Assembly (NCBI RefSeq): GCF_000717995.1
Contig: NZ_JODM01000001.1
Span: 791,468 to 855,467, forward strand
Reading direction: 5' to 3'
DNA length: 64,000 nucleotides
Origin: Streptomyces violaceorubidus
Lineage (GTDB): Bacteria; Actinomycetota; Actinomycetes; Streptomycetales; Streptomycetaceae
A program made the position numbers and the translations under genes. Of the stretch, positions 25,681 through 34,331 are shown piece by piece. Positions within the stretch are counted from its first letter, which is position 1. Each line of letters begins with the position of its first letter. The notes under the pieces were generated by a model, which had not been told where the DNA came from, did no database searches, and saw only the letters and a program-made list of their open reading frames with translations.

Positions 25681-25770
25681 TTGACAGTGCCCCCGTACCC
25701 GTCAAATCTGGCAGCAAGCCGCTCGGCACATCCGGCAGCATTCGCTTCGGCACATCCGGCAGCATTCGCT
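25681..25770 (+). repeat. Promoter region with 24-bp tandem direct repeat before a TetR gene
   Basis: The 24-mer that begins TCGGCACATCCGG and ends CAGCATTCGCT occurs twice without gap (25723-25746 and 25747-25770). A decayed third copy around 25705-25722 shares TCTGGCAGCA. A consensus -35 TTGACA lies at 25681-25686, with AAATCT 17 bases downstream as a possible -10. The repeats would be in the leader and end 19 bases before the TetR start. An operator role is inference. Confidence 0.6.
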
Positions 25771-25789
25771 CGGCCCGAGGGAGGCGAGG

Positions 25790-26422
25790 GTGCCTGCAGC
25801 CCGGGAGTCCCTGCTCGATGCCGCTTGCTCGGCTCTGGAGCGCCGGCCGTGGTCCGCCGTGCGGATGGTGGACGTGGCGGCTTCCGCCGGGGTGTCCCGG
25901 CAGACCCTGTACAACGAGTTCGGCAGCAAGGACGGCCTGGCCCGGGCGCTGGTGCGGCGGGAGGCCGACGGCTATCTGGCCGGAGTGGAGCGCGCGCTCT
26001 CCGGGCCCGGTGATCCGCGCTCCGGGCCCAGCGACCCGCACGAACGACTCACCGCCACCGCCGAGTGGATGATGTCGGCCGCCCACGACAACGCGCTGGT
26101 CCGGGCCATGCTCACCGGCTGCTGGAGCGAGCGGCTGCCCTCGCCGGCCCTGTCGGCGGTGCCCTCGTCCTCCGCCGCGCCGGCCCAGCGGCGGGCCGAC
26201 GGTCCGCTGCCCTCGCCCGGCGACTTCGTGGGCCTCGTCCGCGACCGTGCCGTGGCCGTCCTCGGCGGCTCCGGTCGGTCGGCGCCGTCGGACACCGCCG
26301 AACTGGCCCGCTCCTGCGAACTGGCCGTGCGGCTCGCCCTGTCCTGCGTCGCCGCGCCGCCCGCCGAGGGCGCGGTGGCCGACCTCCTGCGCGCCGTCCT
26401 GCCACGCCGGTCGACGGCGTAG
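25790..26422 (+). CDS. TetR-family transcriptional regulator
   Basis: A 210-aa repressor. The N-terminal helix-turn-helix covers about residues 8-55 (VRMVDVAASAGVSRQTLYNEF, then GSKDGLARALV). The ligand-binding C-terminal part is Ala-rich and not informative. GAGGGAGGCGAG precedes the GTG. It is convergent with the SMR exporter gene, so direct local control of that gene is not certain. The repeats just upstream suggest autoregulation. Confidence 0.88.
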   Translation: MPAARESLLDAACSALERRPWSAVRMVDVAASAGVSRQTLYNEFGSKDGLARALVRREADGYLAGVERALSGPGDPRSGPSDPHERLTATAEWMMSAAHDNALVRAMLTGCWSERLPSPALSAVPSSSAAPAQRRADGPLPSPGDFVGLVRDRAVAVLGGSGRSAPSDTAELARSCELAVRLALSCVAAPPAEGAVADLLRAVLPRRSTA

Positions 26423-26452
26423 CGGCGGCCGACGGCGCCCGGGGGAGGGGTC

Positions 26453-26776
26453 CTAGTGCGCCGAGCCGGACAGTTGCAGGCCGATCACGCCGATGATGAC
26501 GAAGCTGATCGAGACGATCTTCAGGGTCGAGACCAGGTCGCCGAGGAAGACCATGCCGTAGATGGCGGTGCCCGCCGCGCCGATGCCGGTCCACACCGCG
26601 TACGCGGGGCCGACGTCCAGCTTCTTCAGGGACATCGTCAACAGGCCGAAACTGCCCAGTGCGAAGGCGCAGAAGGCGATGGTGGGCCAGAGCCGGGTGA
26701 AGCCGTGCGACAGCTTCAGACAGACGGCGAAGCCGGTTTCGAGCACTCCTGCCACTATGACCAGCAGCCACGCCAT
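26453..26776 (-). CDS. Small multidrug resistance transporter, SugE/Gdx-like
   Basis: A 107-aa protein with four transmembrane helices. The conserved membrane-embedded Glu is in GVLETGFAVCLK. KLSHGFTRLWP and GPAYAVWTGIGAAGT match the SugE/Gdx (guanidinium exporter) branch better than the EmrE branch. I looked for a guanidine riboswitch upstream (26777-26933) and saw none. It lies downstream of rsgA on the same strand with a 157-base gap. Confidence 0.87.
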   Translation of the reverse strand: MAWLLVIVAGVLETGFAVCLKLSHGFTRLWPTIAFCAFALGSFGLLTMSLKKLDVGPAYAVWTGIGAAGTAIYGMVFLGDLVSTLKIVSISFVIIGVIGLQLSGSAH

Positions 26777-26933
26777 GTCTCGTCCTCCCGTGGTCCCCTA
26801 CCGCGACCGCTGCGTCGGTGTCGACCAGTGGCTACGTCCGACAGCGACTTCGTCCGGCTTTTGCTCGGACTTGGTTCCGGCTTGGTGCGATTATGCACTT
26901 ACCGGCCGCACGGCACGCCAAACAACGCGGGGG

Positions 26934-27947
26934 TCAGTCCCCTTCCTTGCGTTCCCGCGTCGACAGCAGTCGGCGCAGCGAGTACAGCCGGGCCGGATCG
27001 GCGTGTCCCTCGGCGACCCAGGCGTCCAGCGCGCAGTCGGGCTCGTCGTGGCTGCACGCCCGCGGGCAGCCCTCGGTGCCGGGCACCAGATCGGGGAAGG
27101 CGTTGATCACCCGGGACGGGTCGATGTGCGCGAGCCCGAACGACCGTACGCCCGGGGTGTCGACGACCCAGCCGCCCTCGGCCGAGGACAGCGGCAGGGC
27201 GAGGGCGGAGGTGGTGGTGTGCCGCCCGCGGCCCGTCACCGCGTTCACATGCCCCGTCACCCGGCGGCGGTCCTTTGGCACCAGGGTGTTGACCAGGGTC
27301 GTCTTGCCGACGCCGGAGTGGCCGACGAAGGCGGTGATCTTCCCGTCCAGGTGTTCGCGCACCAGGTCCGCGGCGGCGCCGTTCTCCAGCTCCTCCCGGC
27401 TGGTGACCACGTACGGGATGTCCAACGCGCCGTACAGCTCGAGGAGTTCGTCCGGCGGCGCCAGGTCCGACTTGGTCATCACCAGCAGCGGGGTGAGGCC
27501 GCCGTCGAACGCCGCGACCAGGCAGCGGTCGATGAGGCGGGGGCGCGGCTCGGGGTCGGCGAGGGCGGTGACGATGGCGAGCTGGTCGGCGTTGGCGACG
27601 ACCACCCGCTCGTAGGGATCGTCGTCGTCGGCCGTGCGGCGCAGCAGGGAGACGCGTTCCTCGATGCGGACGATCCGCGCGAGGGTGTCCTTCTTGCCGG
27701 ACAGGTCGCCGACCAGGGCCACCCGGTCGCCGACGACCGCCGCCTTGCGGCCCAGTTCACGGGCCTTCATCGCGATGACGATCCGGTCCTCGACCAGACA
27801 GGTCAGCCTGCCGCGGTCCACGGTGAGGACCAGGCCCTGCGCGGCGTCCTCGTGCTTGGGCCGGATGTGCGTACGCGGCCGGTTGCCCTTGCGGTTGGGG
27901 CGGGAGCGGATGTCGTCCTCGTCGGTGTGCTTGCCGTAGCGGCGCAT
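26934..27947 (-). CDS. rsgA: Small-ribosomal-subunit biogenesis GTPase RsgA
   Basis: A 337-aa circularly permuted GTPase that checks the maturing 30S subunit. An OB-fold N-terminus is followed by G4 (TKSD), then G1 (GHSGVGKTTL) and G3 (DTPG), the reversed order being diagnostic. A C-terminal zinc site is formed by CPRAC...H...C. It starts 12 bases after aroA, on the same strand, so they are co-transcribed. Length is normal. Confidence 0.95.
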   Translation of the reverse strand: MRRYGKHTDEDDIRSRPNRKGNRPRTHIRPKHEDAAQGLVLTVDRGRLTCLVEDRIVIAMKARELGRKAAVVGDRVALVGDLSGKKDTLARIVRIEERVSLLRRTADDDDPYERVVVANADQLAIVTALADPEPRPRLIDRCLVAAFDGGLTPLLVMTKSDLAPPDELLELYGALDIPYVVTSREELENGAAADLVREHLDGKITAFVGHSGVGKTTLVNTLVPKDRRRVTGHVNAVTGRGRHTTTSALALPLSSAEGGWVVDTPGVRSFGLAHIDPSRVINAFPDLVPGTEGCPRACSHDEPDCALDAWVAEGHADPARLYSLRRLLSTRERKEGD

Positions 27948-27959
27948 GGCGAAACGTCC

Positions 27960-29276
27960 CTACGCCCCGAGCATCCCGGTCCACAGGTCGGGGAAGTCGG
28001 GCAGGGTCTTGGCGGTCGTCGCCACGTTCTCGATCCGCACCGACTCGACGGCGAGGCCGATGACGGCGCCTGCGGTGGCCATGCGGTGGTCCTCGTAGGT
28101 GTGGAAGACGCCGCCGTGCAGCCGGCGCGGGCGGATGTGCAGGCCGTCGGCGGTCTCGGTGACGTCACCGCCCAGCTCGTTGATCTCCTTGGTGAGCGCG
28201 GCCAGGCGGTCCGTCTCGTGCAGCCGCAGGTGGGCGACGCCGCGCAGGGTCGAGGGGGAGTCCGCGAGGGCGGCGACGGCCGCGATGCCCGGGGTCAGCT
28301 CGCCGACCTCGCCGAGGTCGACGTCGATGCCGTGGATCGCACCCGTTCCGCTGAACACGAGCCCCAGGTCCGTCAGTTCGCAGGAACCGCCCATGTCGGT
28401 GAAGATCTCGCGCAGCCGGTCCCCGGGCTGGGTGGTGCGCAACGGCCAGTCGGGGATCACCACCTTGCCCCCGGTCACCAGCGCCGCCGCGAGGAACGGC
28501 TGGGCGTTGGACAGGTCCGGCTCGATCGTCAGGTCCCGGCCGAGCAGCGCGCCCGGCGTGACCCGCCAGACGTTCGGCTCGCCGCCGGACTCGGGGGTGT
28601 CGACCTGGGCGCCGACCGAGCGCAGCATGTCGACCGTCATGCGGATGTGCGGCATCGAGGGCAGCGCGGAACCGGTGTGGCGCACCTCGACACCCTGGTT
28701 GAAGCGTGGTCCGGACAGCAGCAGGGCGCTGACGAACTGGGAGGAGGACGAGGCGTCGATGTCGACCGGCCCGCCCTCCAGGGCGCCGCCGCCGTGCACG
28801 GTCAGCGGCAGCGCGCCGCGCCCGTCGTCGTCGACGCGGGCGCCCAGCACGCGCAGCGCGTCGATCACGCCGTGCAGCGGACGCTCGTACGACCGCGGGT
28901 CGCCGTCGAAACGGACGGGGCCGTCGGCCAGCGCGGCGACCGGCGGGAGGAAGCGCATGACCGTGCCCGCGTTGCCCACGTCGACCGTGGCCGGGCCGCG
29001 CAGGCCGGCCGGGATGACCCGCCAGAACTCGCCGGTGCCCTCGGGGCCGACGCCCTCCTCGATCTCGACGCCCATCGTGCGCAGGGCCTCGGCCATCAGC
29101 AGGGTGTCGCGGGAGCGCAGCGGGCGGCGCAGCCAGCCGGGCTCGGAGGCCAGGGCGGCCAGCACCAGGGCACGGTTGGTGACCGACTTGGACCCGGGCA
29201 CGTGGACGGTCGCGTCGACGGCTCCGCTCGCGTGCGGGGCGGGCCAGAGGGTGGTGTGCGCGGGGTTCACGGTCAT
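27960..29276 (-). CDS. aroA: 3-phosphoshikimate 1-carboxyvinyltransferase (EPSP synthase)
   Basis: A 438-aa enzyme of the shikimate pathway that transfers enolpyruvyl from PEP to shikimate-3-phosphate. Motifs are [17 protein letters not shown] (N-terminal), [29 protein letters not shown], the central D-G-R repeats and [15 protein letters not shown] near the C-terminus. ATG 29276 is chosen from homology of the N-terminus; the ribosome site is weak. It is the first gene of an aroA-rsgA unit. Confidence 0.95.
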   Translation of the reverse strand: MTVNPAHTTLWPAPHASGAVDATVHVPGSKSVTNRALVLAALASEPGWLRRPLRSRDTLLMAEALRTMGVEIEEGVGPEGTGEFWRVIPAGLRGPATVDVGNAGTVMRFLPPVAALADGPVRFDGDPRSYERPLHGVIDALRVLGARVDDDGRGALPLTVHGGGALEGGPVDIDASSSSQFVSALLLSGPRFNQGVEVRHTGSALPSMPHIRMTVDMLRSVGAQVDTPESGGEPNVWRVTPGALLGRDLTIEPDLSNAQPFLAAALVTGGKVVIPDWPLRTTQPGDRLREIFTDMGGSCELTDLGLVFSGTGAIHGIDVDLGEVGELTPGIAAVAALADSPSTLRGVAHLRLHETDRLAALTKEINELGGDVTETADGLHIRPRRLHGGVFHTYEDHRMATAGAVIGLAVESVRIENVATTAKTLPDFPDLWTGMLGA

Positions 29277-29399
29277 GGGCCCCACTTTAATGGCTGAGGA
29301 CGATCGGAGATCTTGATCAAAAGCGGTGAAACCTGACCGAAAGTGCAACAGTGCACGTGCCGTGCATATATGCGCGGCGCGCCGGCGGCGGCCGGGGCC

Positions 29400-30122
29400 T
29401 CACAGCCCCAGCAGCCAGCGACCCCCGCCGATCAGCGAGCACAGCGACACCGCGTGGAACAGGAAGAACCACACCCCCGCCGGCGCGTGCGTCAGCCGCG
29501 CCAGCTGGTCCGCGTCCGAGTCCCCGGCGCCGCCCCGCGACCGCTTGGCCTGGAGCTCGAAGGCCGGGCGCACCCCGCCGAGCAGCAGGAACCACACCAC
29601 CGCGTACGCGAACGCCGCCTGCACCTGCGGCCCGGCCAGCCAGGACACCAGGACGAACGTGCCGCCGGTGACCACCACCGTCAGCACCCCGTACGCGTTG
29701 CGGACCATCACCAGCAGGGCCACGAGCAGCGCCGTCGCCAGCCACAGCAGCAGGGTGATGCGGCCCGCGGCCAGCAGCGCGGCGCCGCCGAGGCCGAGCA
29801 GCGGGGGAGCGGTGTAGCCGGCGACCGCGGTGAGGATCATGCCGATGCCGTGCGGCTTGCCCCGGCTCACCGTCAGGCCGCTGGTGTCCGAGTGCAGGGT
29901 GATCCCGGTCAGGGTGCGCCCGCTCAGCAGGGCCACCAGGCCGTGGCCGCCCTCGTGGGCGATGGTGATCGCGTTGCGCGCTATCCGCCACGCGGCGCGC
30001 GTCACGACGACGGCGAGCGCGGCCACCAGGGTCGCGACCACCACCCACAGGTCGGGATCGGGCTGGGTGCCGGAGACCTCGTCCCACAGGGAGGTGAGCG
30101 AGGCCGTCGCGAGGTGGTCCAT
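29400..30122 (-). CDS. M50-like membrane zinc metalloprotease
   Basis: A 240-aa integral membrane protein with about 6 helices. The catalytic HEGGH (HExxH) is at about residue 56, next to a membrane helix as in site-2-protease-like M50B proteins, and is followed by GLVALLSGRTLTGITLH. The exact substrate is unknown. It starts 50 bases from, and divergent to, the SRAP gene. GGAG lies upstream of the ATG, somewhat distant (13 bases). Confidence 0.88.
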   Translation of the reverse strand: MDHLATASLTSLWDEVSGTQPDPDLWVVVATLVAALAVVVTRAAWRIARNAITIAHEGGHGLVALLSGRTLTGITLHSDTSGLTVSRGKPHGIGMILTAVAGYTAPPLLGLGGAALLAAGRITLLLWLATALLVALLVMVRNAYGVLTVVVTGGTFVLVSWLAGPQVQAAFAYAVVWFLLLGGVRPAFELQAKRSRGGAGDSDADQLARLTHAPAGVWFFLFHAVSLCSLIGGGRWLLGL

Positions 30123-30172
30123 GTTGGGTGAGGGCTCCTCGTTCGTGCGCGGGGTCTGGCAGTGTGGCACGT

Positions 30173-30988
30173 ATGTGCGGACGGTATGCGGCCAGTCGTC
30201 GACCCGAGGATCTCGCGGGAATCTTCGAGATCGAGAAGTGGGAGCCCGAGGAGAGCTTGGATCCCGACTACAACGTGGCCCCCACCAAGGAGGTCTACGC
30301 CGTCCTGGACCGTCCCCTGAAGGACGCCGAGGACCCGAAGCCGGTTCGCCAGCTGCGGAAGCTGAAGTGGGGCCTGGTCCCCTCCTGGTCCAAGACGCCC
30401 GAGGGCGGCGCCCGGATGATCAACGCCCGCGCGGAGACCGTCCACGAGAAGCCCTCCTACCGCCGCGCCTTCGCCGCCCGGCGCTGCATCCTGCCCGCCG
30501 ACGGCTACTACGAGTGGGTCACCGGCAAGCAGGAGCGGGACCTGGAGGTCGAGGGGCGCAAGAAGCGGCCCCGCAAGCAGCCGTACTTCGTGACCCCCGC
30601 CGACGGTTCCGTGTTCGCCATGGCCGGGCTCTACGAGTTCTGGCGGGACAGGACGCTGCCCGACGACCACCCGCAGGCGTGGTGGGTGACGTGCTCGGTG
30701 ATCACCACCGAGGCCGAGACCGCACCGCTCGCCGTCGCCCCGGCCGACGGCCCGCACGCCCTGGCCGACATCCACCCCCGGATGCCGCTGATGCTGACGC
30801 CGGACCGCTGGGACGACTGGCTCGACCCGGCGCGCACCGACCCCGACGAGCTGACCTCCCTGCTGGCACCGCCGCCCGCCGGGCTGATGCGGGCCTTCCC
30901 CGTCTCCACGGCCGTGAGCAACGTCCGCAACAACGGACCGGAGCTGCTCAAGGAGCTGGAGGCACCGGAAGAGGGCACACTCTTCTGA
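30173..30988 (+). CDS. SRAP protein (SOS response-associated, YedK/HMCES family)
   Basis: A 271-aa protein that, in this family, forms a thiazolidine crosslink between Cys2 and abasic sites in single-stranded DNA and so protects them. The mature N-terminus MCGRYA gives Cys2. Further family motifs are YNVAPT, KWGLVPSWSK, INARAETV, RRCILPADGYYEW and HPRMPLML with the catalytic His. The start is fixed by the need for Cys at position 2. No ribosome site is seen, so it is perhaps leaderless. Confidence 0.93.
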   Translation: MCGRYAASRRPEDLAGIFEIEKWEPEESLDPDYNVAPTKEVYAVLDRPLKDAEDPKPVRQLRKLKWGLVPSWSKTPEGGARMINARAETVHEKPSYRRAFAARRCILPADGYYEWVTGKQERDLEVEGRKKRPRKQPYFVTPADGSVFAMAGLYEFWRDRTLPDDHPQAWWVTCSVITTEAETAPLAVAPADGPHALADIHPRMPLMLTPDRWDDWLDPARTDPDELTSLLAPPPAGLMRAFPVSTAVSNVRNNGPELLKELEAPEEGTLF

Positions 30989-30989
30989 C

Positions 30990-31646
30990 GTGACCAGCGA
31001 CACCACCGAGACCATCGAGATCACCGGCACCGAGGCGGGCCCCGCCCGCATCACCTGGCACCCGGCGACGCGGCCCCGGCTCGTCCTCGCCGTGAGCCAC
31101 GGCGCCGGCGGCGGCATCGAGGCGCGCGACCTGAAGGCGCTGGCGGCCGCACTGCCCGCCCACGGGGTGAGCGTCGCCCTCGTCGAGCAGCCCTGGCGGG
31201 TGGCCGGCAAGAAGCTGGCGCCCGCGCCGAAGACCCTGGACACCGGCTGGCGGGGCGTGTGGCCCGCGCTGGCCGCGCCGGGCCTGCCGGTGATCTCGGG
31301 CGGCCGCAGCGCCGGCGCCCGCGTCGCCTGCCGCACCGCGGGCGAACTGGGCGCCCACGCAGTGCTCGCCCTCAGCTTCCCGCTGCACCCGCCGGGCAAG
31401 CCGGAGAAGTCCCGTGCCGAGGAACTGCTCGGGGCCGGGGTGCCCACCCTCGTCGTCCAGGGCGGCAACGACCCCTTCGGCAGGCCGCGGGAGTTCCCCG
31501 AGGCGCCCGCCGGGACCTATGAGCTGATCGAGGTGCCCCACGGCGACCACGGTTTCGCCGTGCCCAAACGGGCGGAGATCGGCCAGGAGGAGGCGCTGGA
31601 GCTGATCACCGACGGCGTCGTGAGGTGGACCGGCTCACTCGGCTGA
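30990..31646 (+). CDS. Alpha/beta-hydrolase-fold protein (KANL3/Tex30-like)
   Basis: A 218-aa protein with an N-terminal SHGAGGG oxyanion-type loop, the nucleophile elbow GGRSAGARVA, and a late HGDHGF that provides the Asp/His pair. This matches the KANL3/Tex30-like hydrolase group. The GTG begins 1 base after the SRAP stop, so it is co-transcribed. The substrate is unknown. The sigma-R-type promoter of sigR starts just past its stop. Confidence 0.85.
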   Translation: MTSDTTETIEITGTEAGPARITWHPATRPRLVLAVSHGAGGGIEARDLKALAAALPAHGVSVALVEQPWRVAGKKLAPAPKTLDTGWRGVWPALAAPGLPVISGGRSAGARVACRTAGELGAHAVLALSFPLHPPGKPEKSRAEELLGAGVPTLVVQGGNDPFGRPREFPEAPAGTYELIEVPHGDHGFAVPKRAEIGQEEALELITDGVVRWTGSLG

Positions 31647-31652
31647 ACGCCC

Positions 31653-31679
31653 GGGAATGACCGGCGCGCGGCGACTGTT
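31653..31679 (+). promoter_or_regulatory. Sigma-R-type promoter upstream of sigR (sigRp2-like)
   Basis: GGGAAT (31653-31658) and GTT (31677-31679) are separated by exactly 18 bases, matching the known sigma-R consensus GGAAT-N18-GTT. It lies where S. coelicolor sigRp2 is, giving positive autoregulation under disulfide stress. Confidence 0.88.
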
Positions 31680-31738
31680 GTGCCGTGCGTACGTTGCTGA
31701 GAACCAGCACCGACGCCGTAGGAGAGGAAGTCCGCCGC

Positions 31739-31903
31739 ATGGGTTCAGCCTTCTGCCCGAGCCGGAGCAGCCGGTCCGACCTGGACTGGACTGTGCTGCA
31801 CGCGGCGAAGACCGCCCCTATTCGGGCGGCGGGCGGACCGGATCGTCGTCTATCCTCCGATTCGAGTGGGACCGGTCTCGGTTTCACGACGTCATTGGAG
31901 GAG
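31739..31903 (+). other. 55-codon N-terminal extension encoding the longer sigma-R isoform
   Basis: In frame with sigR, ATG 31739 has GGAGAGGAAG upstream and adds exactly 55 codons to the 227-aa protein. In S. coelicolor an unstable isoform, sigma-R', with a 55-aa extension is made from the sigma-R-dependent transcript and is destroyed by Clp proteases, giving a transient response. The same architecture is present here. A candidate -10 (TATCCT, 31851-31856) for the constitutive promoter lies inside it. Confidence 0.8.
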
Positions 31904-32587
31904 GTGGGTCCGGTCACTGGGACCGACGCAGGGACCGAACACGGCCAGGCGGAGCAGCCCGAGGGCCGGGGTACGGGCGCGGAGTCGACCGCGGAGCGCA
32001 GCGCGCGCTTCGAGCGGGACGCGCTGGAGTTCCTCGACCAGATGTACTCGGCCGCGCTGCGCATGACGCGTAATCCGGCCGACGCCGAGGACCTGGTGCA
32101 GGAGACCTACGCCAAGGCGTACGCGTCCTTCCACCAGTTCCGCGAGGGCACCAACCTCAAGGCGTGGCTGTACCGCATCCTCACCAACACCTTCATCAAC
32201 TCGTACCGCAAGAAGCAGCGCGAACCCCAGCGCAGCGCGGCCGAGGAGATCGAGGACTGGCAGCTCGCGCGGGCCGAGTCGCACATGTCGACGGGTCTGC
32301 GCTCCGCCGAGTCGCAGGCGCTCGACCACCTGCCCGACTCGGACGTGAAGCAGGCGCTCCAGGCGATCCCCGAGGAATTCCGTATCGCCGTGTATCTGGC
32401 GGACGTCGAGGGCTTTGCCTACAAGGAGATCGCGGACATCATGGGGACACCCATCGGTACGGTGATGTCCCGGCTGCACCGTGGGCGTCGTCAGCTGCGC
32501 GGCATGCTGGAGGACTACGCCCGCGACCGCGGCCTCGTCCCCGCCGGCGCCGGAGAGTCGAACGAAGCGAAAGGCTCGGGGTCATGA
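31904..32587 (+). CDS. sigR: ECF sigma factor SigR (thiol-oxidative stress)
   Basis: A 227-aa group 4 sigma factor that directs thioredoxin, mycothiol and protein-quality genes under disulfide stress. Region 2 includes [20 protein letters not shown] and [20 protein letters not shown]; region 4 includes [23 protein letters not shown] 31904 gives the known 227-aa form. The longer form starts at 31739. The stop overlaps rsrA (ATGA), which couples sigma to anti-sigma synthesis. Confidence 0.96.
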
Positions 32588-32898
32588 GCTGCGGAGAGCC
32601 GCACGAGACGGATTGCAGCGAAATCCTCGATCATCTCTACGAGTTCCTCGACAAGGAGATGCCGGACTCGGACTGCGTGAAGTTCGAGCACCACTTCGAG
32701 GAGTGCTCGCCCTGCCTGGAGAAGTACGGGCTGGAGCAGGCGGTGAAGAAGCTGGTCAAGCGGTGCTGCGGACAGGACGACGTACCGGGTGACCTGCGCG
32801 CCAAGGTCATGGGCCGGCTGGACCTGATCAGGTCCGGGCAGTCCGTGCCCGAACACGACGTCGCGACCACGCCCTCGTCGGCTCCGCAGGAGTCCTGA
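32584..32898 (+). CDS. rsrA: Zinc-binding anti-sigma factor RsrA (ZAS family)
   Basis: A 104-aa redox-sensing anti-sigma factor that releases SigR when oxidised. Ligands match the studied protein: Cys11, His37, Cys41 and Cys44 in HFEECSPC (H-x3-C-x2-C), with further Cys at 3, 31, 61 and 62. Loss of zinc and formation of the Cys11-Cys44 type disulfide is the known trigger. It starts within the sigR stop codon. Confidence 0.96.
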
Positions 32899-33005
32899 GC
32901 CGGTCCGCGTCACTCGTACGTGCTAATCCGCGGGTTATCTGCCCGCGGCCTCGCCCCGCCGTCCTAGGCTCCGGAGCCTGACAGACGTGGCCGGGGGAGG
33001 GGCTC

Positions 33006-34331
33006 ATGGACGCGGTACCGGCACGGGCGCGTGTCTACGTGACCGCCGTCGCCCTCGCCGCCCTGCTCTGCCTACGTCCGCTGCCCTCGGTGCACGCGCC
33101 CTGGTGGGCGGTGCTGCTGCTGGCCGCACTGTACGCGGGCTCCGAGCTCGTCGCGCGGTCCCGTCTCGTCGGGACCTGCTATCCCGTCCTGCTCGCCGGC
33201 GCCTTCCTGCTGCCGCCGCCCGCCGCCGCGCTCGTGGCGCTGCCCGGGGCCCTGCTGTCCCCGGTGCCGCGCCGGCCGTTCGGCCTGCGGCGCGTCTGGC
33301 GGGCCGCACAGCTGACGCTCGCCGTGTGGGCCGCCGCCTGGGTCCACGGGCGGCTCGACGGTCCGGACGCGGTCGGCGAGCCCGCCTTCCCGTACGCCCT
33401 CGTGCCCGCCGGGGCCGGCGTGCTCTCCTTCTGCCTGGTGCTCGCGGTGCTGGACGGCGGGATCCTCGCCCTCGCCGACCATGTTCCGCCGAGCCGGGCC
33501 TGGCGGGGGCTGCTGCCCCGGTCGCTCGCGCCGATCGCCGTGCACGGGCTCGCCGGGCTGATGATGGCCGTCCTGTGGCGCAGCCCCTACGGTCCGGTGG
33601 CCGCGCTGCTCGTCCTGCTGCCGATGTGCGTGGCGTGGTGGGCCTTCGCCCAGTACCACCGCGAGCGGGCCGCCCACCAGGCGACCATCCGTGCCCTGGT
33701 GCAGGCCGTCGACATCAAGGACGGCTACACGCGCGGTCACAGTGAACGCGTCGGCCAGGCCTCCATGATGATCGCCCGGGAGCTGGGCATGGACGACGAG
33801 CGCGTCGAGACCCTGCGCTTCGCAGGCATCCTGCACGACGTGGGCAAGCTCGGTGTGCCCACCCGGCTGCTGCGCAAGGACGGGCCGCTGACGCCCGAGG
33901 AGCGCCGGGTGATCGAGCTGCACCCCGAGTACGGGCACGAGATGGTGCGCGGCATCCGGTTCCTGGGGGAGGCGCGCGCCGCGGTCCTCCACCACCACGA
34001 ACGGCTGGACGGCAGCGGCTACCCCTACGGACTGGCCGGCGACCGCATCCCCGAGTCGGCCCGGGTGGTGGCCGTCGCCGACGCCTTCGACGCCATGACG
34101 TCCACGCGCTCCTACAGCAGGGCCCGCCCCGTCGCGGCGGCCCTGGAGGAGCTCCAGCGATGTGCCGGGGGACAGTTCGACCCGCGGATGGTGCGGGCGC
34201 TGGTCCACGCGCTCGGCCGCCACGGCTGGCGCCCGGCGGTGACGGCGGACGGCCCGCCCGGCCTCCCCGCCGAACGGGCACCGGGCCTCGCCGAGGGCGC
34301 GCGGAACGGCGTCGGCCGGGGAGCACCGTGA
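33006..34331 (+). CDS. Membrane HD-GYP domain protein (putative c-di-GMP phosphodiesterase)
   Basis: A 441-aa protein. About seven hydrophobic segments occupy residues 10-220, then an HD-GYP domain follows: GHSERV, ILHDVGKLGVP (HD), HPEYGHEM, VLHHHERLDGSGYPYGL (GYP) and VADAFDAMTS. All expected metal-binding residues are visible, so activity on c-di-GMP or a related dinucleotide is plausible. GGGGGAGGGG precedes the ATG. The stop overlaps the next gene (GTGA). The disordered C-terminal 40 residues are Pro/Gly-rich. Confidence 0.9.
   Translation: MDAVPARARVYVTAVALAALLCLRPLPSVHAPWWAVLLLAALYAGSELVARSRLVGTCYPVLLAGAFLLPPPAAALVALPGALLSPVPRRPFGLRRVWRAAQLTLAVWAAAWVHGRLDGPDAVGEPAFPYALVPAGAGVLSFCLVLAVLDGGILALADHVPPSRAWRGLLPRSLAPIAVHGLAGLMMAVLWRSPYGPVAALLVLLPMCVAWWAFAQYHRERAAHQATIRALVQAVDIKDGYTRGHSERVGQASMMIARELGMDDERVETLRFAGILHDVGKLGVPTRLLRKDGPLTPEERRVIELHPEYGHEMVRGIRFLGEARAAVLHHHERLDGSGYPYGLAGDRIPESARVVAVADAFDAMTSTRSYSRARPVAAALEELQRCAGGQFDPRMVRALVHALGRHGWRPAVTADGPPGLPAERAPGLAEGARNGVGRGAP

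Noticed and set aside
26777..26933. Guanidine riboswitch upstream of the SugE/Gdx-like gene
   Set aside because: I compared by eye with the conserved ykkC elements and found no match; only small GTCCG/CGGAC stems are present.
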